Source: Phellopilus nigrolimitatus (lineage: Eukaryota; Basidiomycota; Agaricomycetes; Hymenochaetales; Hymenochaetaceae). Taken from it: 56,016 bases of DNA. The DNA lies in the NCBI GenBank assembly GCA_021029095.1, contig JAJOHG010000163.1, positions 1 to 56,016 of the forward strand. The letters run 5' to 3'. The translations under genes and the position numbers were made by a program. The notes below the pieces were generated by a model that worked only from the letters and a program-made list of their open reading frames with translations, was not told the DNA's origin and ran no database searches. Each line of letters begins with the position of its first letter. Within the stretch, counting starts at the first letter, position 1. Below, one piece after another: positions 1 to 11,688 of the stretch.

Positions 1-257
1 TATAATTATTAATTGATTTTTTGCATGGTATGTTTATATGTAGTGAAAAACTTCTGCAAACACCGCTTTTAAGACGTTTGCTAAATCCAGGTATCATTTA
101 TGATAAGCATACAATTGCTCTAGAAAATCTCGAGAGTAAGTTGCTATTGTGAAATGACAGAGGTTCCTCTGATGAAGGAACTAAGCCGAAGCCAGACGTG
201 ATCGTCGTGATCTGCACGACGATCATATGTATGTAGGTAAATCAAAGTGACTGGCAG

Positions 258-642
258 TACAGTTGAAATTGTCACAACGCATAATGTCATAATGCATAAA
301 TCTCATATGCATAGACTTCTGGCACATTTTGACGTGTTTTTATCTGCATTATGCATTATTAGACGCTATTTCCGGTGTCTGAACGCTCGTTCAGCCTTTG
401 GTATGCACTTCTCGCTCGGTCCTTTGACTTCAGCCAAACCATAACTCTCCTGGTATCATTAGTTTTATTTTGTTTAGTAATAATTAACTAATATATGCGC
501 ATGTAAGCGCCCAAGTGGGACCAAATATGGACTTAGGCGCCCTAATTTGTTCAGTTTCTCACGCTGTAATGATGCATAATTCTTTTAATGCATAGGTCTG
601 AAGCGGGAATCGACGTTATGCATCATGACAATTTCAACTGTA
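258..642. mobile_element. Miniature inverted-repeat element, TA target site
   Basis: A 381-bp unit at 260-640 begins CAGTTGAAATTGTCA and ends with the inverted form of nearly the same sequence. A TA dinucleotide sits immediately outside each end (258-259 and 641-642). The inner part is AT-rich, with several ATGCAT/ATGCATTA motifs, and encodes no convincing protein. A second unit with the same termini lies at 26,996-27,577. CAGT at the tip plus a TA target is the pattern of Tc1/mariner/pogo-type elements, so this is probably a non-autonomous member mobilised from elsewhere. The class is an inference; the inverted ends and the TA are visible directly. Confidence 0.75.
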
Positions 643-809
643 TCTCCTACCGTTATGAGATTGGCTTAACATAAGGGATATCGCTCTGTCTAATATCAGT
701 AATAAAGATTATAAATATCCTGCCGGTATATCATAAATGAACATGGTCGCGTAATCTCCGTGTAAATACATAGTTCATCAGGATCTCTCCCAGCCAGCGC
801 TCTAAAAGA

Positions 810-3085
810 CTAGGCCGATGGTCCGATTACAGTCGCTTTCGTTTTGTTGAGGCTGGCGATAAAGTTGTCATCGACGCCGAGATGGGCCTTCACGAGGTCT
901 GGAGGAGTGAGCGCGAGCCATTGAGCCAAGCTAACGTCCTCAACTACGTCTATTGAAGGAGATCAGAGACCGCCGGGGAAGTCGGGAAACAAAATCAGAT
1001 GCGATAATACCTGAGTTGAATAATTCCAAATACTGGACGGTGGTGTTGCCAGTGTTCTCGACATAGTGGCCGAATGAAGGAGGAACGTAGCCTGCATTTC
1101 AGATGTTGGTTGAGCGAAAAGACGTGAGGGGAAAAAATCTGATTGTACGGACCGATATCACCAGGCTGTATACGTTCAATTTAGAGTTTAGATCAGAGAT
1201 ATAAATAGAATATTGTAATAAGGCGTACCCCGTAATCAAAGGTTATAGCATTAGAAGACGCCGCGTATAGGGTCATGCGAGCATTGCCAGAACTGAGGTA
1301 GGCGCCCGATCAGTAGCTTTCGATATCAGCGATATTAAAGAAGCGACATACAGGAAATAGCTCCACTCGGGCTGAGTTGGATGCCACTATAATTCACTTA
1401 GCACAAGTTCCACTTTTAGCTTTTCGATTACTGACATGTAACTCCCTTGAAATTGGTCAGTCGGTCGTTTGTTGCGGGCAAGACAAAAATGACTAGGACT
1501 CACCTCATTGCTCCGGGCTCCACCGTGACCAAGGCACCTACAATTGTGGTTGCGACGGGGAATACGCTTGGATCGAAGACCTTGATCGAGCCTCCTGATA
1601 ACGGAGTCGCTGCCGCTTGCGATAGCTTGAATGTGAAGGGATTTGGGGCAGTTCCTGCGGGACTTGTTGGTGGCTGCTCGTTTGCCGGAGGAGGCGCTTT
1701 AGGGTAAGACAAGTCAACCAGAAGAAAAGAGTCAGCAAGTATCTAAGTCTTACTGGAAGGAAAAATATAAAGTTCTTTTGACGGGATGTGGTCAAACGCA
1801 GAGGCATTGACTTGGAAGTTCTTCGCGAGAACTTCCTTCGGTATATGTGCGGTCCAGTCCGTCAACAGGAACGTATCATCCTCGCTAAAGGAGCCGTTGT
1901 CGAACACCTTATTGAAAAGAACAGATCAGTTGAAAATCATACGAGATAAAACAACACAAATCACCAGAAGGAACTCGGAGCCGTCAGGGTCGTCGTCCGT
2001 CGCTTGAAGAGAATGGGGAATACCTGCAGGGAAGTACCAGAGGTCGCCTGCATTCTATTGTAGAAAGAAGTAAGGCACAATAGAGAAGCTCAGAAGGCTA
2101 GATCACTTACCACGGTATCTGCGAATACCTGGCCATTGGTATTGACGACAGTGACAACTGTACTTCCCTGTATAAGTATAGATCTTAAATTAAGTACAGA
2201 TCCCGAGGTACGATATGCTATTTCTAACCTTCAAGACGAAGGCCCACTAAAGAAGAGGCAATGAAAAGAGATGAGCACAATATAACAAAAGATGATGGCG
2301 AGTCCTACTTCTGCGGTCGAGTGCCAATGTAGCTCACTGGTTTCCCTGAAGTCAACACGTGGATGATGTCAACGGTGTTATGGACTCACCGAATGGCACC
2401 GGCTTCCAGACGCATATCGACCGACGCCCTGTAATTATGCAGATATCTCAGTAATAAACGCAGGAAGAAGGCGATGCGAAACAAACATGGCTGTAGCGAT
2501 AGGCATAACATTCACTGTCATGGTGGACTAGAAATCAACAAAAAGTCTTTGCCCAAAACATTGTGCAAACGTACGGTTCTGTTGACGAGCCCAACCTCCG
2601 GTCTGGAGTCTATTGTGACTCAAAGCGAAGGGCCACTTCGCATTTTGCCTGTATAGCATACCATTATTTTTTTTCAGTTCTTATTATGCGCCGAAAAAGG
2701 GCTCTACTCACACGCTTCCTTGGTCCGTTGAAGGAGGTGCGAGCAAATCAGGGTTTTGTAGGTCGAGTTCTGTATCGTCTGGACCGAGAATGGTGGCACC
2801 AAGCGGACCGTTAATGGCCTCAGGCGTGATATTCGGATCACCTTGAGGGAATACGGGGCCATTTGGTTCATCACTAGCCGGTGCAACAGTCTGTGCTTCA
2901 GAGGCAGCAGCAGAGACGGAGGTGCCTCCCGAAGAGCTGGCAACAGCGGAAGATGCACTGGACAGTACTGGTACTGGAATAGCGGGCGAGACCGCAATGG
3001 AGACAGAAGGAGGCGCACTACTGGCAGCAGGCGCAGCTATCACCGCTGAGGCAAGTATGAGACAGCATAGGTAAGAGCTGAACAT
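810..3085 (-). pseudogene. Oxalate decarboxylase (bicupin), with in-frame stop at a metal ligand
   Basis: The family splits oxalate to formate and CO2 using manganese held by His/Glu residues in two cupin domains; fungal forms are usually secreted. The start at 3,085 gives a hydrophobic signal peptide (MFSSYLCCLILASAVIAAP), then a Ser/Ala/Pro-rich stretch. At least ten short introns can be placed. Cupin 1 reads QNAKWPFALSHNRLQ, VDMRLEAGAIR, ELHWHSTAEWAFVLKG and YFPAGIPHSLQ, with all metal ligands present. Cupin 2 reads VTVEPGAM, WHPTQPEWSYFLSGNARMTL and YVPPSFGHYVENTGN. The C-terminus is SLAQWLALTPPDLVKAHLG...GPSA. In cupin 2 the codon for the first ligand His of the expected ELHWH is TAG, within 1,389-1,397, and no alternative splice I could find avoids it. 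All other exons stay open. It is therefore either a recent pseudogene or a sequence error. The family assignment is firm; the pseudogene status is less so. Confidence 0.8.
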
Positions 3086-6000
3086 GGCTGGAATGGGGGC
3101 GGAATCCTCTGCTCGCGGAAACAAACTTAGAGGTCAACACCGCCTTTATATGCTTTTAGCTGCTTATCCAAGTGTCATTTGTGACAATGGCAACCTAGTT
3201 GCGTGAGTTGGATCGGAAACAGACGGACGTGCATGGTGTGATACAAACCTTGCGACGGCGGTCAAATGATCAGGTCCGTTCAGTATGCGCGCACGCATGG
3301 CATATATCCGAGATCCAGATTGGAAGACAGCAATACGGCATGAGTATCTCATAACAGAATAGCATCGAAGAGAGCACAAAGAGGACGTTTCTTCATTTGT
3401 TCCTGCCTGATTCTAGACGCTCAGTGCCTCGTGATCGCTAAGCAAGTCGAGTAATGACAAATAACGGCAAGCCCAAAGTTGGTCGTCGGGAAAGAGTAAA
3501 CACTGGTTGCCACAAGAATAGATTCAGATGTTCTCTCAAGTAAAGTCGCGAGGGGCGGAGGGCCGCCTCCCCGTTACGGTAAGACCCTAGCCGTTCTGAG
3601 AAGTTCACACGGTCGTCACAGTAAAATCGGTGGCCATGGATATCATCTTTCGACGTGGTCTGAAGAACGGCAACGGGATCTTGCTATACGCGACAAAAAT
3701 CATCGAGACAAGTGTCTTGCCACACTTCCCTTGCATAAGTGATGGATACAGTGATTCCGGGAAAGAGGTGTTCATTCCAAGCTTTGTTGCGTCCCGTTAA
3801 TTTTGCAGGCCTCGAGAAAGATGCCGACACCGAAAGGTGACGCTCGGACCTGAAGAGCACAGATTTCGCAATCGGCACCGGCACGCGACGGAACCTCCAT
3901 AAATAACTCGGTAGTTCTATTATTGTCCCTTCGATCATTCGAATATATGGCAGGTGCAGAAAGCGATAGTTTACAGCTCGTTCGTGAGCTGTAGCCGTGT
4001 CCTCGCACGTCCGTAATCCAGTTCCATAGAATGACCGCTTTGTATGAAAGTAAGCACATGCATACAAGTGCACTTCCATGTTCTTATTAAACCTCTGTAG
4101 AGGCAAGACCAGCTTTATTTAAAATTGGAAGCTGAGAAGACGTTGCTCTTACCCTTTTCTTATTCAAGCAGCCGGTTTACCCGAAAACCTCGAATCAGCA
4201 ATGCAACGCACAGACAGTTCATCCGAGAATTCGGGAGCATTCTATATGACGCTCTGTAGGATTGTCGCTTGCGAATGCAGAAATGAATATGAAATGCTTC
4301 TTTTTTCAATCGGCGATTAAGGTGTGAAGATTTTAATTAGCTACGGCAAAGAAAACCTTGCTCTTGTGTCGTAGATCAATGGATGAAAGGAACATCAGGG
4401 CTTGCCCTAAATTCGTATGAGACTCGAGTTGCTGGTAGGGATTATGGTTGCGAGAATGGCAGTTCCAAATCTACAAGCTTGTGGTCATGCGTTGTACACA
4501 GGAGGAATTAGTGTATACACGATGGAGGGAAAGCGCACCTAATCTAGCACCTAGTACGAGTGATGGTGCAAGATGACCGTCGAGGAAGGTACCTATTCCA
4601 AGCTTGGGTAATATCACAGACAGTGGTTCTTGAAAGATATACTGACAATGATGCACGTTCCGATTGGTTGTCCCAGTTGACCCGCCAGTGAAACAAGTGA
4701 CTAGTGTAGCAAGTGCATTGCGCAAAAGAGCAACATGTTGTGTTGAGCGTCGGATGCATCAGATAGCAAAAATAACATCTTCTCGCTTCTCGTACGAGCA
4801 TTGAAGAACTGTAGAGTTATGCATCTTGTGGGATCATTTATTCAGTACACATCTAGTAAGAAGTATGCGAAGGAGAGTAAAAGGGGCTTACACAGTGCAC
4901 CATCAAAGGTTTCGAGATAAGCTATGGCGAAACGCCGTCCAAAGGGCTACAATTACATAGTAGCACATGCTACCAGCGGAGTACGATATGCGAGGAACAG
5001 ATGCAAATGTTAAACACTTCCTGCGTGGTACCGGAATAAGGATGCTGTAAGCGAAGATGCAATTCGCTTCGAAATGACGGCGGCAACAGTCTGTGATAAA
5101 GAAAGCGTGAGAAAGGGAGAGAAAGAATTCAAGGATGTTGCGAGGAAAGTACGAACAACGGTAACACCCCTCACTGCTTGCTTCCCGCCCTTCTCATTCA
5201 CTATTCCTCCACTGATCAGCAATGCCCAGCCTTCGTGCGCCATGCCAAGATATGCTTCGAAGCAAAATTCTAGTGGATTTATTGTAAGAAAGAAATCTCA
5301 GGATGGCCGTGCAAGGAGGAAAGCGTTTCACTGAGACTGTCGATAGAAAAAGGGTGCGTCGCTGATCTTTCTGTTAAATATTTTAGGTCGTGTCGTAACG
5401 AACAGATAAGTTCACGGAAGCACTCGCGACAATCGGTTGTCTAGAGACTCTGACTGGTCCATTCGACGAAGAAAATCGTAAACCATTTCGACGAACCTAC
5501 CACCACGCAGATCTGCCGGCCATGTTTGGCTTTCTGTGATGTCCTCGGCAGGACAGCTGGCTCGCCAGTGACTGTAGAGTTGCGGACCTCACACAAACGG
5601 CGCCAAGCCCTTCTTCGAAGGACCGCACCCAACATCCTATACATCCCGAGTGGTGCACTGCTCTAGTGAATTGCGGCAAGGGTTGATTATCAGGTACGGA
5701 TTCCGAGCTCATCCCTTCGACAACGCCTAACGTCAAATCATCGGGAGCCAAGACGGCTGGAGAATCACTGCGTCTCGAGTTCTCTTCAAAGTAGCGATAC
5801 TCCATTGCGTTGTGCTTGACTTGTCTGTTCGTACTAGTTACCCTAAGACGGAGTCCGGGACCACCATACCTTCTAGCAATAGTACTCTGGCTGACAAGCC
5901 TTGTATTAGGGAGACGAAATTGCCAAGGTCTGAGTCTCAGAACGAGAGCATCGTAATCAAATGGATTTTGCAAACATAAGTTGATCGAGGTCGTGGGTTG

Positions 6001-8751
6001 ATGTAGAGGAGTCACGGATATATCCAGACGAAATATTTCCGAACGCCCCAAATGGAGAATGAGAGTGGCTAGCCGCCACCATCCTCTTTTCCAACTTGCG
6101 CCGCTCTCCAAGCAAGAGATTGGAACCAAAAATAAAGCCCTCCACACTGCCTTTATCTGTTCACTATCTCTAGTGTTTTTAACGGCTTCGCCGGCTTCAT
6201 TTCCGGGCCCGACCCCATGATAACAAATTTACCAGCGCACGACAACGGCTGCAAGTCCTAAAAAGAATGCTTCTGCCCCCTTCCCTTCTTTCCTGCTTCG
6301 AGCTTAAGTCTATGTTTGGCCCCGTACGCAGTTATATCAAGCTTTATGGACTAAGGGTCACCATCAGCCTTTGCGAAGGACCAGCGCCTGTTACTTAAAA
6401 CAATGCCAAGCTTAAACTGATCTGTGCCTTTTCGTTATTTAAGGCGCTACGTTGACTGCAGGGCAAAACGGGAGAAGCGAAGCTCCTAGCTGTATTCATG
6501 GCGGGCTGCCGGTCGACATAACGGAAGCTGATTGAAGGCGGACCGCATCCATTTCTTTGATACTGTAATATCACACGTTGGCACCCCTCGTCGTCGGCAG
6601 CGGCAGTATGGAGGCTCGAATCATCCTGGCGCGCCCCAAAGCGGCATTCTCATTTCCATTTCCCAGTCGCAGAACCTCGAGCTAAATACGACCAATTTCC
6701 TAAATAACAGGGTATCTGCTCGTAACACGTATTGCAAGCCGGCTTGGCTGATGGCCACCATAGGTACCAGACCTCCAAACCTCAGAAGTCGGTGGTGCAT
6801 GAGATTGCGCTTGCGAGATCGACCACCGACGGTCGAGCACTCCGGTTTCCTCTTCCTGTAGCCAGCGGCATGTGCGCGTACCATTCGCATGAATCGAGAT
6901 TGATAGGCTATAGGGTGCTAGGCCCTCCCCTATGTCTCTTGCCGTTCCTCGAGACAGGAGCTTCCTCATATCTCGGTATTTTGGGCCATCGACTTTGTCG
7001 TATCCGCTCAACGCTATGATTGCGGAAGATACTGTCAAATTTGCACCTAGACCGGCGGGTCATACCGATCTGTCTTTTCAGCAATTTAACAGCTATTCAC
7101 AGGCAGTCGCACGTCAGATTGAGCAATCGAGGCAGCCAAAATTCAACGCGCGTCGTCAGCGTATCATTGATACGTAGCAGCGTTACGAATCGACTTTCAG
7201 CGGGTTATTGACGGATAAAACAGAAACTATATCGTACTACAATATACCCGCACGGTAATTTATGCGTCAAAATTTATTCCTGAGTAAATCGTTTCATAGC
7301 TGAGCTGCACATATGTATGCTCCTGCATCTGCTGAGTGTGCTGATGCTGATTATACTAGCCTTCACTGGTTTACACTGACAAAAAGATATGATGAGAAGA
7401 TTGCAGAATACATGCCTGCCAGTGTGGTGCACCGAGCAAAGAAGACAACAAATACGCTGACGATGCGCGTATTATAAGCGCCTAAATGTAAATGCATAAA
7501 GACCAGCGCCCATTTCGCATTAGCTTGGGATCTCTCATGGCCATTTCAACATAGTAGAATAAAAGTTTGCTTGGGTGAAGCCATAAACTCGCTGACAGAC
7601 ACATACAGTAGCTCAGACACAAAGCCAGCAGTTTCTTGCATACCCTGTTCTCTGTTTTCCATTGATAGCTGAACTAAAAAGGGTTAATTGAAGCCCTTCT
7701 TGTGCTGCATATTTCTGTATAATTTTTAGGCCAGTTGGTAATATCAAATAATCAATAACCGCAGACTTTGATGTTGAAGAAATGCTGATTTTGGTTCATT
7801 TTCTGCTCTCAAGAAGGGACAGATAGATGTTTTCTTTTCTAAATACACACGAGGGTAGGATGACCTTGACTGAACATGTATATAAAATTTCAGGCAGAAA
7901 TATCAAAAACTCGAAGAGGAGATGTAAGGTGTCAAAAGGAGGTGTAGTATACTGTACATGGCTCTAGATATAGTATTACTTATTTTATTTTATTTTATTT
8001 TATTTTCATTTCCGAAGAAATTGGAACATCTTTTTCCCAAACCGGGAGATCATGTGTAATGGAGTATTTTGCTTACTTTCTAAGTTCCATTAGCGAACCT
8101 AAAAAGCAAATCCGAAATTCACCCCTAGCCAGTTGATTTATGCGCTGTAGGCTGCCAGCGGCAATATGAAGACTACCATTGACCTCATTTCCTAAAATCG
8201 CGACGAAGACAACGCTTCGATTTCAAGCTATTATTTGCTAGGCGGTACAGTATACGTATCGGTTGGTGTACACTGTATGGATCTTACATCGTCAGCGCGA
8301 GCGGGAGCGAGGAGACATACATGGACAGAAAGGTAAAAAGAGAAGGGGGTAAAGAAACAAAAAAAAAGGAGTCGAGCGCCGAAGGATTAAGTATATAAAA
8401 CTCGACCATACATGAACGCGCAACAAAACCGGCTATTTTCTCGAAGCCAAGGTGAATGGGTGTGTAATAAAGATGGATCAAGAATATATAGTTATACGAG
8501 AAGAAGTTCGGGAAAAAAAAGGGAAAGGGGCACAAGCCCGAGTCCCTATACTAACACCAGCATCAGAGTACTTTTTGTCCATTGTCAACTGGCGGGGCGT
8601 GGCAGTTACAACATACCGAGGCCATGGTGAAATTAACCACACTAGAAATCAATGGCGCGAGTCGGGAAGATATATCCAGGGACAAGAAAGGAAAACAGTG
8701 AATGCATGCAATGAGTGAGGATGATGATCTAGCCAACACATTGCCGCCGAC
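3086..8751. other. Gene-poor stretch, no convincing gene
   Basis: About 5.6 kb lies between the 5' end of the oxalate decarboxylase gene and the zinc-finger gene. Several open frames of 60-216 codons occur, the longest on the minus strand at 5,497-6,147. None shows a recognisable motif, a sensible splice pattern with neighbouring frames, or the codon bias of the nearby genes. The section 7,200-8,280 is strongly AT-rich. A short TATTT microsatellite sits near 7,980-8,006. I see no tRNA, rRNA or transposase here. Confidence 0.5.
7980..8006. repeat. TATTT microsatellite
   Basis: About five consecutive copies of the pentamer TATTT lie in an AT-rich intergenic stretch. Confidence 0.9.
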
Positions 8752-11465
8752 CTATCGCCCCACGTTCTGCGCGCTGGGCCGCGGCGCCATCACGCTCATG
8801 TGTGGGACGCCCCCGTTCGGCTGGCTCGCCTGCAGCGGGCTCGTTGCGTACGAGACCGGACTCGGGCTGTGCTCGTGCAGGTCTACCATATGCGCGAGCT
8901 CCCCGACCGCAGGCCGCATCGTCGTCGGCGCGCTCTGGCGGCGGAAGCGATCCAGAAGTGTCTCCGAGTGCGCGAACATGTTCCGGTGGTAGTTGTTCTG
9001 GTTCATGTTGGCGCTGTTACCGCCGCCGCCGTGCGCGGGATGCATCTCGTTCGCCGCACTCGGCCCATCGGTCTCCGAGTCCGTGTCTTCGACCGCATCT
9101 TCGTTCCCACCCCAGCGGAACAAGGCGCGTTTTTGCACGGTGTTTTCTAGTGTCTGCGACGGGAGGCGCTTGAAGCTCGGGCGGTGGGCCGAGGTTGCGC
9201 TCATTGGCGGGTTGTCGTCACTCGAGCTCCCGCCATCCTGAAGACCTGCCAGAGGACCCGGTTCGAAGGACAAGTGTGGCGGGAATCCCTGGTGGTGCAT
9301 TTGCTGATCCGGTGGGATCGGCTGCGGGCTCGCTGACGAAGAGACAGACAGGCGGCCTTTACGCGGAACAAAGTTCAAGTTGAGCGGCTTCCGCGCCATG
9401 ACTGCCTGCTCGTACGACTTGAGGTCATCCGTCGTCTGCACCACAGGCAGGTGCGTGTGGTTGTGGCCGTTGTTCACACGTGACGGCAACGAGTCCATCT
9501 TCTCATCCGGCGGCGTGCGCACGGAAGGCAGCGACGCGACACGGGACAGTCCGCGTTTCGGCGTGGGCCGCGCTACGTCACCGGGGCCGCCAAGCTGGTT
9601 ATTCAATAGCTCAGCCTTCGGTGTCTGTTCGAGCGACGGCCCGGTAAGCGGAGTCCGTAGGTATTGCTTCCAAAATTCGCGCAATTCACGCATCTCGGTC
9701 TCGCGGTCTCGCGGGCTGGACGGCTGGCCATTGTGGAGGGAGCCATCGTCACCTCGGAATGGTCGAGGCGTCGAATCCTGAGGAGGCAGCTTCATCGCAT
9801 GCTGAGTGAAGAAAGGCGCATTCCCTTCCGGGTTGACGTCGTTAAAGTTTCCCACATACTGCCCATCCGCATCCGTCAATGACATCAGCTCGAACGACGT
9901 AGCGAATCTGCCGTCACGAGAGGGTGGGGGTTGCTGGTCCTCTTCAAACTGGGGGTAGGGCATAAGATCTTGAGGCTGGAGTTGCTGCTGCTGCTGATCT
10001 GAGATCCCAAAGTCGAGCGGAAGGTGCACACTCGACGACGCAGCCGAGTTTGGCGCCGACGCACCGCTCCCACCATCGCTAAATTGATCAACCGAACCTC
10101 TGCGAGTCTGTAAGTTGTACAAACCACCGCCGTGGAAGTCGAGGTTCGCAGGATTGAGAAGCGAAGAGGGCCCTCCAAGCTGCGACGAGGAGCCTGGAGG
10201 GAGATACTGCGCAAAACCATCCTCCATCTTGCGATGCTGCATCGTAAGATTATAGTCCGTCGGAACCTGCCATGGGTCAGCCGGCAGGCCATGCTGCTGC
10301 TGCTGCTGCTGCTGTTGTGCGTTGTAGAAGGCGTTCGGGCCTGGGCTCGGAATAAGGTTGGGCCCAGCCGTGCCTGGAGCGTACCCGGGCGGAACCATGG
10401 ACGCCCTGAGCATCTCGGAATTGCGAAAATGCGCCGCAAGGTCCGGAGAAGACGAGTCGTGGCCCGAGTCTGTCGTTGCAGACAAGCTGAGCGACGGCGG
10501 GTTAGGAGAGTCACTCTCCCAATTAGGCGCACCTGGCTGGCGGCTGAATGCGAACTGGGTGTTTGGGTAAAACAACTCGCCAGCAGCATTCATGGACGGA
10601 ACGGTCATGGGGGGTGGGCCCAAAAATAGCTCGTCCGGGTGAGGAACCGACGTAGATAGGCCGGACGACGTCGTTGACGCCGAGTCGACAGAGTGACTGT
10701 GCTTGTGACCTGGGCCTGACGGGGCAGTCTGTCGCTGAAACTTGACATAGGTGCAAGGACCTTTGCGTTGCACACATTTTGCTGCAGAAAAAGAGAGAGA
10801 GAAAAAACAAATGAGAAAAAGAAAGATCGAAGTGGGGCGGGCGATAGACGGCGTGAGAAGCGAGACCTACAGCACGGGTTGGCGCCATCGCAAGGCAGCG
10901 TCGCGATCACACACTGATCGCAGGCCTGCTTGGAGGTCGTCGCTCGGGTGGAGGACGAGCCATGCTGGCCCTTTCTGCGGGTGGGTGCGGTGGTGATGGG
11001 TGGCTTGTCTCCCGCATGGCACTTGTTGACATGGCGGGAAAGCAGATCACTGACAATTGACCATCGCGATTCAGACCAGACATCAATTCAGAGTGCTCCC
11101 GGATAGTGCAGGGCAAACACTCACCTGCGGGCGAACTGATCTCCACAGTGCTGGCATTTGTAAGGACGATCGCCGGTGTCTGAGACAAAGCAAATGAGCG
11201 ATCGCAGAGAAGAAGCAGGTCAAATCAGAAAAGCGGGGCGGAGTGGGTGGAATGGAGGAGCCCGAGGGCCACGGCTCGAAGCATGCGACGCCCGGCTTCA
11301 TGAGCATTGGCACTCGCGCTCCACCAGGATCGGGGCTGATGGCGCGGCAGGTGGGTCTAAACGACGGCACTGGAGAGCCTACTTACGGGAGCGCATGTGA
11401 CGCGCGACATGCTGCGGCCGCGTGAACGTAGCCTGGCAGACGGGACACTTGTGGTCGCCGGCCAT
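8752..11465 (-). CDS. Transcription factor with two C2H2 fingers and a Zn2Cys6 cluster
   Basis: Predicted nuclear DNA-binding regulator of 780 residues in four exons (11465-11387, 11179-11125, 11049-10871, 10781-8752); the summed length is an exact codon multiple. Residues 7-27 form a C2H2 finger (CPVC...HVARHMRSH) and a second follows the HTGDRPYKC linker (CQHCGDQFAR...RHVNKCH). About 30 residues later comes CDQCVIATLPC...CSKCVQRKGPC, which fits the CX2CX6C...CX2CX6C pattern of a fungal binuclear zinc cluster. Introns cut finger 1, finger 2 and the cluster. The remaining 670 residues are low-complexity: Ser/Pro/Gln-rich, with polyglutamine runs from CAG repeats near 10,290-10,315 and 9,980-10,000, and a basic-acidic segment near the C-terminus (KRALFRWGGNEDAVEDTDSE). 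Such tails usually act in activation or protein contacts. The start is the first ATG before finger 1. Target genes cannot be inferred from the sequence. Confidence 0.9.
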
Positions 11466-11688
11466 GACGGTGAGGAGATGGGTTGTAGAACGGGGGAGAC
11501 GACGAGCAGGGGCGGCTGAGTGCGTCGAGGGCGGATGTTGTGAGATCGGTGTATGCCTCTCCTACCGCTTTTACGTCCTTACGCCAAGGGGTCGTCCCTA
11601 CGTCATACTCGCCCGGAAAGGCAGTCTCCACCCGGCTACTTTATTCAAAATGGCATACAGGTTTATGTAATTCAATTTAATTTTCTAC

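Noticed and set aside
5497..6147. 216-codon minus-strand open frame
   Set aside because: No domain, no compatible splice neighbours, and a composition unlike the nearby genes. Long open frames of this size occur by chance in GC-rich stretches.
9885..10589. 234-codon minus-strand open frame within the zinc-finger gene
   Set aside because: It is an alternative frame of the low-complexity tail. The longer frame continues in phase from the zinc-cluster exon.
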